Shown here: positions 1 through 6,527 of the stretch, one piece after another
How the letters are laid out: each line of letters begins with the position of its first letter
Position numbering within the stretch: the first letter of the stretch is position 1
DNA from: Armatimonadota bacterium
GTDB lineage: Bacteria > Armatimonadota > UBA5829
Reading direction: 5' to 3'
DNA: 12,193 nucleotides
Assembly: GCA_026415535.1 (NCBI GenBank)
Contig: JAOAGX010000035.1
Coordinates: forward strand, 1 to 12,193
Notes under the pieces: generated by a model
Database searches by the model: none
What the model saw: only the letters and a program-made list of their open reading frames with translations
What the model was told of the DNA's origin: nothing
Position numbers and translations under genes: made by a program

Positions 1-77
1 GCGTTATCTTGAGTAGCACCACTCTGAAAAAATAACTGATTTTTTCTGTAGGCCGAAATGCTGTAGTTTGAAGGATT

Positions 78-86
78 TGGTATATT
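78..86 (+). promoter_or_regulatory. Possible extended -10 promoter of the phosphatase gene
   Basis: A TGG followed by TATATT (TG at 78-79, hexamer 81-86) matches an extended -10 element with one mismatch to TATAAT. No good -35 box lies 16-18 bases upstream, which extended -10 promoters can tolerate. Transcription would begin near 93, leaving a leader of about 70 bases. A second AT-rich hexamer, TATAGT at 103-108, also lacks a -35 partner. The rest of 1-161 shows no gene; a short A6/T6 dyad at 26-46 is too weak to call a terminator. Confidence 0.3.
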
Positions 87-146
87 AGGGCGCGAATCAT
101 GATATAGTGGTCGGGTATTGCGGGGCATAATTATTAGCAGCCTGTC

Positions 147-151
147 GGAGG
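147..151 (+). promoter_or_regulatory. Ribosome binding site that decides the phosphatase start
   Basis: GGAGG lies 10 bases before ATG 162 and one base before the in-frame GTG at 153. The spacing favours the ATG and removes three residues from the longest possible reading frame. Confidence 0.6.
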
Positions 152-161
152 CGTGACCAAA

Positions 162-1889
162 ATGACGAAGCAAGTCCCGCACAATAACAAAGAGCTCCGA
201 AAGCCGCCAAGGCGTTCCCCTGATAAGGAAGCCATTTGCACGTCCCCCGTGTCAGACGCCGCCGATATGAGAGAGCTGATCGATCGCACTGAAGAAGCCC
301 TAAAAACGGCAAAAGAACACGCGCAGGCACTCCAGCAGTTGATCGACAACATGCCAGCGGGAGTTTTGCTCATGGACTCGGAGCTGAGACTTCTCGCGTG
401 GAACAAGCTTTACGTAAGGTACTTTGATCCGTCTGTAAAATGGCAAGTTGGAACCAGAATCGAAGACATAATCCCGCTCGCTGAAGAATCGGGTATATTG
501 TCCAAACTGCGTCGCGCATTGCGGACGCAGCGACCTGTAAGCGTTCGTGATTTCCGTTACGACGGTTTGGCAAGAGGCACAACTTATTGGCACGCAGCAG
601 CTGTACCGCTACGTCTTAAGCTCGAAGGCGGCCCGACAGCGGCACTCGCTCTTGTGGTGGTAGATGTAACACCGGAAGTCATAGCACGTGAGAAGTTCTC
701 CCAGATGGCTTTCCTAGCCGAGAAGCGAGCTGCAGAACTTGAGGCCGAGCGAGCAAGGCTGGAAACAATTATTGAGTGCGCTCCTATTGCGCTCGTCGTG
801 TGCGACACGGATCTCAACGTGATCGCGTCTAACTCTGTAACGCGTCAATACGCTAAGCTGCTAGGACTAAACGAGCAACCGCTAGGAAGATTGGATTTCC
901 GGTTTCCCGGTCTCGAGTTCTCTGACCGCGACGGGAACCCCTTGGATTCAGAAGGATTTGTAATTGCCCGATCCCTCCAAGGCGAAACTTGCAGGGATCA
1001 TGTTATGACTTGCCGCTCCCGAAACGGTTCAACAATAACTGTAAAGGTCAACACCGCTCCACTAACAAACTCCGAAGGTAGAATCACGGGAGTAGTAATC
1101 GCGGCCTTGGACATCACGGATGAGAAAAAGGCTCAGGAAGAAATAAGAGAGATATACCTCCGTGAACACGCCATCGCTGAGAAACTTCAGACCAGTTTCC
1201 TGCAGGACGAATGTCCGGAAATACCAGGATTTGAGATCACCCAAAGATACCAGGCTGCACTCGACGAGGCAGCGGTAGGCGGAGATTTTTATGACCTGTT
1301 CAGACTTACGGACGAAAAATTGGGAGTTGTAATAGCAGACGTAGCCGGCAAGGGCCTAAACGCGGCTGTCTACACCGCTATGACCAAATATATGCTGAGA
1401 GCGTATGCGTTTGAGGAGAGCAACCCGGAGCTGGTGCTAGCGAGACTTAACGAAGCGCTCACGGCATGCACGCCCGCGGAGATTTTCGTAACGGTTGTCT
1501 ATGGAATACTAGACCAAACTAAATCTACATTTAGCTTTGCCAACGCAGGTCACGAACTGCCGATCCACTACTCACATCGACTTCGAAAAGCAACATCTCT
1601 CGATGTCACCGGACGTGCGCTAGCGCTTGTGCAAGGATCAAGTTATACAACGCAGACTATTACCTTGGAAGCTGGCGATCTGCTGGTACTCTACACCGAC
1701 GGAATCACTGACGCAGGCCACGGCATAACTCGCCTTGGCAAGGAGAGGCTTTTGTGGATTATTGAGAGCTACGGTTCTGCACAGGGAGAAGTCCTAGTCG
1801 ATAACATAATGAACGCCGCCATGGACTACGCAGGCGGCAGGCTGATGGACGATGCAGCTTTACTTGTGGTCAGGGCGAGAAGTAGTTGA
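162..1889 (+). CDS. PAS-PAS-SpoIIE (PP2C-type) serine/threonine phosphatase
   Basis: Predicted soluble sensor phosphatase of about 575 residues with no membrane segment or signal peptide. After a basic N-terminus and a helical stretch (about 35-60) comes a PAS domain (about 58-175, with WNKLY as in PAS_7-like domains), a charged coiled-coil linker (about 178-205), a second PAS domain (about 203-322) and a C-terminal SpoIIE/PP2C domain (about 342-575). Metal-binding motifs are visible: VGGDFYD, IADVAGKG, NAGHELP, LYTDGITDA and MDDAALLVV, so the active site looks intact. Proteins of this family usually dephosphorylate an anti-sigma-factor antagonist (STAS protein) in partner-switching control, but no STAS or anti-sigma kinase gene is in the window, so the target is unknown. 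The start is chosen as ATG 162: GGAGG at 147-151 is 10 bases from it but only one base from an in-frame GTG at 153. The gene is convergent with the fumarase operon. Confidence 0.9.
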   Translation: MTKQVPHNNKELRKPPRRSPDKEAICTSPVSDAADMRELIDRTEEALKTAKEHAQALQQLIDNMPAGVLLMDSELRLLAWNKLYVRYFDPSVKWQVGTRIEDIIPLAEESGILSKLRRALRTQRPVSVRDFRYDGLARGTTYWHAAAVPLRLKLEGGPTAALALVVVDVTPEVIAREKFSQMAFLAEKRAAELEAERARLETIIECAPIALVVCDTDLNVIASNSVTRQYAKLLGLNEQPLGRLDFRFPGLEFSDRDGNPLDSEGFVIARSLQGETCRDHVMTCRSRNGSTITVKVNTAPLTNSEGRITGVVIAALDITDEKKAQEEIREIYLREHAIAEKLQTSFLQDECPEIPGFEITQRYQAALDEAAVGGDFYDLFRLTDEKLGVVIADVAGKGLNAAVYTAMTKYMLRAYAFEESNPELVLARLNEALTACTPAEIFVTVVYGILDQTKSTFSFANAGHELPIHYSHRLRKATSLDVTGRALALVQGSSYTTQTITLEAGDLLVLYTDGITDAGHGITRLGKERLLWIIESYGSAQGEVLVDNIMNAAMDYAGGRLMDDAALLVVRARSS

Positions 1890-1913
1890 TAGATCACCAG
1901 GATTATCGAAGGA

Positions 1914-2498
1914 TCAAGAAAATTTTCTCGACCGAGCCTCGACGTAGAAATCGCGTCCGCGGCAGTCATTGATCACTATTAGCGGAAAGTCAACAACCTC
2001 AAGCCGGTGAATCGCCTCACACCCAAGATCCTCAAAAGCGATCACCTCACAGGCAACCACGCGCTTCGAGAGGAGGGCACCAGCACCTCCGGTAGCAGCG
2101 AAATAGACTGCCTTGTGGCGAACAATTGCATCTACGACCTCACGGCTTCGCTCGCCTTTTCCGATCATCCCCTTAAGACCGACTGCTAGAAGTTCCGTAG
2201 TGAAAACGTCCATTCGTCCGGATGTAGTCGGCCCGACTGATCCGATAACTCGGCCCGGTCTGGCAGGAGTCGGCCCGGCATAGTAGATCACCTGGCCGGA
2301 AATGTCGAATGGTAACGGCTCGCTCCTTCGAAGCATCTCGACTAGTCGCGCATGGGCCGCGTCCCGAGCAGTGTAAACTACACCTGAAAGCAGAACGCGT
2401 TGACCAGCCGTTAAGTTCTCTACTTCCTCGTTGCTCAACGGAGTCGCAAGCCGTACAGGGTCGGGATTCGGCTCCAGATTTCCAGCCTTCAACTCCAA
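1914..2498 (-). CDS. Fumarate hydratase class I, beta subunit (C-terminal, swivel-type domain)
   Basis: This is the small subunit of the heterodimeric iron-sulfur fumarase, which interconverts fumarate and malate in the TCA cycle in the cytoplasm. At about 194 residues it has the usual size. Family hallmarks are a TPLS..V..L.AG..VLLSG N-terminus, YYAGPTPARPGR, IGSVGPTTSGRMD, GMIGKG, ATGGAGALL, and an AFEDLG..AIHRLEV.DFP ending. There is no ATG. The first start is TTG at 2496-2498, but GAGG at 2501-2504 (overlapping the alpha-subunit stop) is only 2 bases away. A second in-frame TTG at 2490-2492 sits 8 bases from that GAGG and may be the true start, giving two residues fewer. It follows the alpha gene by 4-10 bases, so translation is probably coupled. 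L(+)-tartrate dehydratase beta is a homologous alternative, but nothing else tartrate-related is nearby. Confidence 0.9.
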   Translation of the reverse strand: MELKAGNLEPNPDPVRLATPLSNEEVENLTAGQRVLLSGVVYTARDAAHARLVEMLRRSEPLPFDISGQVIYYAGPTPARPGRVIGSVGPTTSGRMDVFTTELLAVGLKGMIGKGERSREVVDAIVRHKAVYFAATGGAGALLSKRVVACEVIAFEDLGCEAIHRLEVVDFPLIVINDCRGRDFYVEARSRKFS

Positions 2499-2502
2499 AA
2501 CC

Positions 2503-3345
2503 TCAAATCACTAAAGTTACGTGCCTTGCTGCATGACACTGAAGCGTAACGGCCACGGGCAAGCTTGCGATGTGGCAAGGGTAAGACTCGACGTTTACCG
2601 CCAGCGCGGTCACACGACCGCCGAGCCCAGCGGGTCCGACACCGGTAGCATTGACAGCCTCAAGCAGTTCGGTTTCGAGCCTCGCGTCCACAGGATTTGT
2701 GTTCGATTTGCCAATTTCTCGCAGGACAGCCTTCTTGGACAGTATCGCCGCCTTTTCCAAGGTGCCACCTAGTCCGACGCCTATGACCAGCGGCGGACAC
2801 GGGTTCGAACCGGCGTTCTTGACCGTTTCCACTACGAACTTAATCACGCCCGCCTTGCCTTCGGATGGCGTTAGCATTCTCGCTGCGCTCATGTTTTCGC
2901 TTCCACCACCTTTTGGGGCGACTGTAATCCTAATTTCGTTACCAGGGACGATTTCAGTGTGGATTACGGCTGGAGTGTTGTCGCAGGTGTTGACTCGATC
3001 AAGAGGATGCCGCACTATCGACTTGCGCAGAAACCCCTCCTCATACCCTAGCCGAACTCCTTCATTGATTGCGTCGTAAAGGCCGCCACCAACGACACGG
3101 ACGTCCTGTCCGATCTCCACGAAAACAAGCGTCAATCCCGTATCCTGGCAGATTGGAACCTGCTCGGATAGAGCGACTTCGGCGTTTTCGATGAGCTGGT
3201 CAAGTACTTCGATTCCCACCGGGGACTGCTCGACCTCGCGCGCGCGTTTCAACGCTTCGAAAACATCAGCCGGCAAAACTGTGCACGCCTCTATACAGGC
3301 CTCGCCAACGCGGCGAGTTATGACTGAGGCGTCGATATCGCGCAT
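2503..3345 (-). CDS. Fumarate hydratase class I, alpha subunit ([4Fe-4S] catalytic)
   Basis: The large subunit of the two-subunit, oxygen-sensitive class I fumarase, about 280 residues. It carries the cluster ligands: Cys in PICQDTG (about residue 66), Cys in NTCDNTPAV (about 121) and Cys in SNPCPPLVIGVGLGG (about 183). Other conserved stretches are APKGGGSENMS, about 145-155, and the C-terminal SLPVAVTLQCHAARH. ATG 3345 is chosen because the product then begins MRDIDAS as the family does; the frame could be extended nine codons to a start at 3372, but that would overlap the pseudopilin gene. The pseudopilin stop ends one base before this ATG (TGA-G-ATG), so translation is likely coupled. With the beta subunit immediately downstream the enzyme is complete. 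Homologous tartrate dehydratase alpha cannot be excluded from sequence alone. Confidence 0.92.
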   Translation of the reverse strand: MRDIDASVITRRVGEACIEACTVLPADVFEALKRAREVEQSPVGIEVLDQLIENAEVALSEQVPICQDTGLTLVFVEIGQDVRVVGGGLYDAINEGVRLGYEEGFLRKSIVRHPLDRVNTCDNTPAVIHTEIVPGNEIRITVAPKGGGSENMSAARMLTPSEGKAGVIKFVVETVKNAGSNPCPPLVIGVGLGGTLEKAAILSKKAVLREIGKSNTNPVDARLETELLEAVNATGVGPAGLGGRVTALAVNVESYPCHIASLPVAVTLQCHAARHVTLVI

Positions 3346-3346
3346 C

Positions 3347-4081
3347 TCAATCCACGTCCTTGCCGGCAACACCGTCTCGGGTCATATTGATATCGGGAAG
3401 AATCCTTGGCCTGACAACAAGAGGACTGACAGCCGGACGAATGCGACGGGTTGGGAGGAACCGAATGTGGCCATCAGCAAACAAGTAGTTTCGTTCGCCG
3501 CTCCACGGATCGTTGCCCGTTTCAGACGGATCATCGTACCAGCCAACTTTGACCTTCTCGCTGTGAAGCGTCCAGTACTCGGCCACCAAAACCTTTTTCG
3601 ACGCAAACCGTACCATCGAGCTATTGATCGTTGAGCACGGCAACTTTGGATTGGTCTCAGCAAACTTTACGCGTAAGTAGTTCGAATTCTCAACCGCGTT
3701 GATTTCTTCGGGAGTCATATAAAAACACGCCGAGTAAGCGTACGAGGTACCAGCATATATCCCCGGCGGTGTGGGATCTGCCGGGCATGATAGTACCATG
3801 TTACGGCCCCCACTCGCCGGCGCAGCGACATATTTTCGTATTGGCTCTCGCCAATAATAACCTGCCCAAAGGTATTGGTTGTTCGTGTTAGGATAACATC
3901 CTGTGTTGTCTGCGAGATAAGCATCAAAGGCATTCGCAATCTGCCTCAGGTTGGATTGGCACTTGGTACGCAGACCCGCTTTTCTAGATTGAATATAGAT
4001 AGGAACAAGCACTGCGGCAAGCACCGCGATTACGCCGGTCACTGTAAGCAGTTCGATGAGGCTGAAACCTCGCGCCCTCAA
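3347..4081 (-). CDS. Prepilin-type N-terminal cleavage/methylation protein (pseudopilin-like)
   Basis: A 244-residue protein with a class III prepilin signal: a short basic leader MRARG, then FSLIELLTV, with prepilin-peptidase cleavage expected between Gly5 and Phe6, and the conserved Glu at mature position 5. Residues 6-30 form the single hydrophobic helix. The C-terminal globular part is rich in Tyr, Pro and Cys and contains YLFADGHIRFL at about 199-209, the ending seen in the large pseudopilin-like families of planctomycetes, verrucomicrobia and armatimonads, followed by about 35 extra residues. It probably resides in the cell envelope as part of a type IV pilus or type II secretion-like fibre; no assembly gene is nearby. 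The start is TTG 4079-4081, with GGGAAGG (4091-4097) 9 bases upstream. It overlaps the upstream stop by four bases (TTGA). Confidence 0.85.
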   Translation of the reverse strand: MRARGFSLIELLTVTGVIAVLAAVLVPIYIQSRKAGLRTKCQSNLRQIANAFDAYLADNTGCYPNTNNQYLWAGYYWREPIRKYVAAPASGGRNMVLSCPADPTPPGIYAGTSYAYSACFYMTPEEINAVENSNYLRVKFAETNPKLPCSTINSSMVRFASKKVLVAEYWTLHSEKVKVGWYDDPSETGNDPWSGERNYLFADGHIRFLPTRRIRPAVSPLVVRPRILPDINMTRDGVAGKDVD

Positions 4082-4710
4082 TTCAGTCTACCTTCCCTTC
4101 TTAGCTTGAAAAACTCGTACGCGAGAATCGAGCTGGGAACCTCAACCACGGTCGCCAATTTCTCGAAAACTCGAGCTAGGGAGCGTTTGTGGATTTCGTC
4201 GGAATCATCAGAATAGTTGAGTTCGTTGACAGCCTGGTTGATAATCTCGAAAGCTTGCACGATATAGTTGCCCTTGGTCTGAGCAAGCTGCCTTAGGTGA
4301 AGACGAGCGTACCCGCGGGTGATCTTCTCCGCCACTTCATCCCAGGCCGCCTCGATCTGACGCTCCATCTCACGGCGGTCCGAAAGAACTGAGCGCTTGG
4401 CTTCAGCAACGGCCTGCACATTCTTCCACTCCTCATAGGCCTGTATCGTCGTGCCCTCGACTATTCGCAGCCGGACTTTTCTGCCCAACACTTCACTCAA
4501 AGACTGTTCGACTATGGGCAGGTGCTGACTGCTTCGAATATGACCGGCCATAGGCAGGTCAGCATTCGCAAAGCCTACAACGAAGTAATCGTCCTCAAGC
4601 GTCAAACCGACACCGAGTTCGAGGGCGCGATACAAGGTAGGTGCGATGACCTTGTCCTTGACGCGCTCACTGGCGCGAACCCATATCTGATGTGCCTCTT
4701 GTGGTCCCAT
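4078..4710 (-). CDS. Uncharacterised protein with a DnaA-domain-I-like N-terminus
   Basis: I do not recognise this 210-residue cytoplasmic protein as a named family. Residues 6-86 follow the pattern of the DnaA N-terminal domain: a helix with an aromatic (IWVRASERV), a hydrophobic TLYRALEL helix, a strand LEDDYFVVGFAN, a helix LPIVEQSLSEVLG, and a final strand KVRLRIVEG. Residues 90-135 are strongly charged helix, possibly coiled coil, and 136-205 form further helices. No ATPase (AAA+) or DnaA box-binding HTH domain is present, so it is not DnaA itself. The similarity is my pattern recognition, not a search result. ATG 4710 is the only sensible start, has no Shine-Dalgarno sequence, and lies just downstream of an exact consensus promoter, so it is probably read from a leaderless mRNA. 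It is the first gene of a tight four-gene unit with the pseudopilin and fumarase. Confidence 0.7.
   Translation of the reverse strand: MGPQEAHQIWVRASERVKDKVIAPTLYRALELGVGLTLEDDYFVVGFANADLPMAGHIRSSQHLPIVEQSLSEVLGRKVRLRIVEGTTIQAYEEWKNVQAVAEAKRSVLSDRREMERQIEAAWDEVAEKITRGYARLHLRQLAQTKGNYIVQAFEIINQAVNELNYSDDSDEIHKRSLARVFEKLATVVEVPSSILAYEFFKLRREGRLN
4091..4097 (-). promoter_or_regulatory. Ribosome binding site supporting a TTG start (pseudopilin)
   Basis: On the minus strand GGGAAGG ends 9 bases before the TTG at 4079-4081. No ATG or GTG in this frame would leave the prepilin leader intact, so the site supports TTG initiation. Confidence 0.6.
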
Positions 4711-4719
4711 TGCACTTGG

Positions 4720-4748
4720 ATTATAGACGCCGGAAAGCCGGTTGTCAA
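4720..4748 (-). promoter_or_regulatory. Exact consensus sigma-70 promoter (TTGACA-N17-TATAAT)
   Basis: On the minus strand TTGACA (4748-4743) and TATAAT (4725-4720) are separated by exactly 17 bases, a full 12/12 match to the housekeeping consensus. The -35 box contains the nuoN stop codon (TGA, 4747-4745). The 17-base spacer contains CCGG-CTTT-CCGG, a short dyad. The -10 box ends 9 bases before ATG 4710, so transcription should begin at about 4710-4714, on or next to the start codon. It would drive the DnaA-like, pseudopilin and fumarase genes independently of nuo. Confidence 0.85.
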
Positions 4749-6442
4749 CGAATCACGCCAGGTACTACAGAGTATATGGCGCTACTCATCAAGCTGGCGA
4801 CCGGCTTCACAACGACTATCAGCGCAAGAGTGGTAACCAGACAAATCGCGATTGCGGTGTTGGCAGGAATCGACGCGCTAATCTCCGACTTGCCCTCAGC
4901 TGGTGCAAAAAACATCAACCTGACCACATTCAGGTAGTAGTAGGCTGAAATGACGCTGTTTATCACACCGATAATCGCCAAAACGATCAACTCGGGGTAG
5001 CTTGTGCCCATTCTGATAGCACCACCGAAGATGAAAAGTTTGCCTACGAATCCCGCTGTTGGTGGAACGCCTGCGAGGGAAATAAGGAACACGGTGAGCG
5101 AGGTGGCATAGAAGGGCGACCGTCGCATAAGCCCGGAGTAGTTTTCGATCTCACTGCCTTTATACGCCTCCGCATTTGCCAGCGGAGGATTAAGAGGGTT
5201 CTTTTTGCCAACCACCGACACAACTGCGAACGCCCCTAGGTTCATGAAGAGATATGCAAGCGTGTAAATCAATACACCTTGCATATCCCAAGTAACCAAA
5301 TCCAAGTTAGCAACGTCCGATCTGACAGCAGCGCTCGGAACCCCGAAAAATCCGGACAACAACCTTCCAGGCCCCCCAAACGAGTGCATAGCGGTCAGCA
5401 CCCCGATCATAAGATACCCGACCTGCGCGATGCTCGAGTACGCCAGCATCCGTTTGATATTTCTCTGCGGTATTGCAACCAGGTTGCCATAAAACATGCT
5501 GACAGCGGTCAAGACTACGAGTATCCAATACCAGCTAAGCGACACAGGCTCGTCAGGCGCCGCCACGATGGTCAAGAACCGCGTCATCACGGCGAGCCCT
5601 GCTGCCTTGCTCACCACAGATAGGAAGGCAGCTACAGGAGTGGGTGCGCCTTCGTAGGTATCGGGCGCCCAGAAGTGGAACGGTACCAGCGCAAGCTTGA
5701 ACCCGAATCCAACTAGAGTGAATACCACCCCGACCCAAGCGGCACCGGTAGCTCTCGCGTCCTCAAGCCCTCTCGCAACAGCGGTTAACGCCGTGCTGCC
5801 GCCGGTTACACCGAACAGGATAGACATACCATAAAGACCGATTGCCGAACACGCAGCTCCATAGAGAAAATACTTCAAGCCCGCCTCGCCGGAACGACGA
5901 TCGGTTTTGGCGAACGCGGCAAGGACGTAACTTGTCAGGCTCAAGAACTCTATAGAGAGGTATATTGCGATCAGGTCTGTCGCCGACGCCGCAAAGGACA
6001 CCGCCGCCGTTGCAAACATAAGAATAGAATAGTACTCGGCCTTGTGCGGCTGGCGTTCGCCGAAGTGATCGAGCGAGATCAACATTACAATAAGCGTTCC
6101 GGCGAACGCGATGAACGTGAATATTGCCGCAAACGGATCGACCGTAAGCTGCGCATGCCCGCCCGATGTGACGAACAGGGCCACGGCTGGTGCACGTGTC
6201 ATTTCGCTCCCGATAGGCACCTCGATCGACAGCCCCATCCCTGCAAACGACTGTATCAACGCCGCCGCCGAGAAAAACAGCCCGCTGAACACCAGAACCG
6301 GCGCTAGGTAGTGCGATGGAAGCCAGTGATCGAGTCCCTTGCCGGGCCGCCGCGCCGCAATAACGCCCAGGATCAATACTACTATCGCTGCCGCGCTCAT
6401 GTAGATCGCTGGAAATATCAGTTTGATATCGCCGATGTGCAT
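4745..6442 (-). CDS. nuoN: NADH-quinone oxidoreductase subunit N (antiporter-like)
   Basis: Antiporter-like membrane subunit of respiratory complex I, one of the three proton-channel subunits. At 565 residues it is longer than the usual 480-500. Recognisable channel elements are Glu165 in YLSIEFLSLTSY, Lys249 in GFGFKLALVPFHFW followed by APDTYEGAPTPV, Lys279 in SVVSKAAG, RNIKRMLAYSSIAQVGY (about 328-343) and Lys468 in AGFVGKLFIF. The extra length lies mainly in two places: about 350-385 (Gly/Pro-rich, before GVLIYTLAYLFMNLGAFAV) and about 413-430 (KNPLNPPLANAEAYKG). The ATG at 6442 has AGG 8 bases upstream; the 85-base gap from nuoM is among the longest inside the cluster. It is the last nuo gene, and its stop codon lies inside the -35 box of the next promoter. 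Confidence 0.96.
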   Translation of the reverse strand: MHIGDIKLIFPAIYMSAAAIVVLILGVIAARRPGKGLDHWLPSHYLAPVLVFSGLFFSAAALIQSFAGMGLSIEVPIGSEMTRAPAVALFVTSGGHAQLTVDPFAAIFTFIAFAGTLIVMLISLDHFGERQPHKAEYYSILMFATAAVSFAASATDLIAIYLSIEFLSLTSYVLAAFAKTDRRSGEAGLKYFLYGAACSAIGLYGMSILFGVTGGSTALTAVARGLEDARATGAAWVGVVFTLVGFGFKLALVPFHFWAPDTYEGAPTPVAAFLSVVSKAAGLAVMTRFLTIVAAPDEPVSLSWYWILVVLTAVSMFYGNLVAIPQRNIKRMLAYSSIAQVGYLMIGVLTAMHSFGGPGRLLSGFFGVPSAAVRSDVANLDLVTWDMQGVLIYTLAYLFMNLGAFAVVSVVGKKNPLNPPLANAEAYKGSEIENYSGLMRRSPFYATSLTVFLISLAGVPPTAGFVGKLFIFGGAIRMGTSYPELIVLAIIGVINSVISAYYYLNVVRLMFFAPAEGKSEISASIPANTAIAICLVTTLALIVVVKPVASLMSSAIYSVVPGVIR

Positions 6443-6527
6443 TGCAACTACCTGATCCCTATCCCACGAGTATAGGAGGGACTATTAGCAATCAATCTGG
6501 CCACTCTCCTGCAATAAAAGAGGTACG

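Noticed and set aside
26..46. A6/T6 dyad (GAAAAAA ... TTTTTTC) at the left edge, possible terminator of an upstream gene
   Set aside because: The stem is only A-T pairs with one G-C, and no upstream gene is visible to end there.
3346..3372. Nine-codon upstream extension of the fumarase alpha frame to 3372
   Set aside because: It would overlap the pseudopilin gene, and the family begins at the MRDIDAS position with ATG 3345 one base after the upstream stop.
6443..6527. Possible promoter (TTGATT, 15-base spacer, TATACT) and alternative hairpins in the nuoM-nuoN gap
   Set aside because: The spacer is too short and the -35 box weak; competing 5-bp stems (AGGAG/CTCCT and CCTAT/ATAGG) are within chance expectation.
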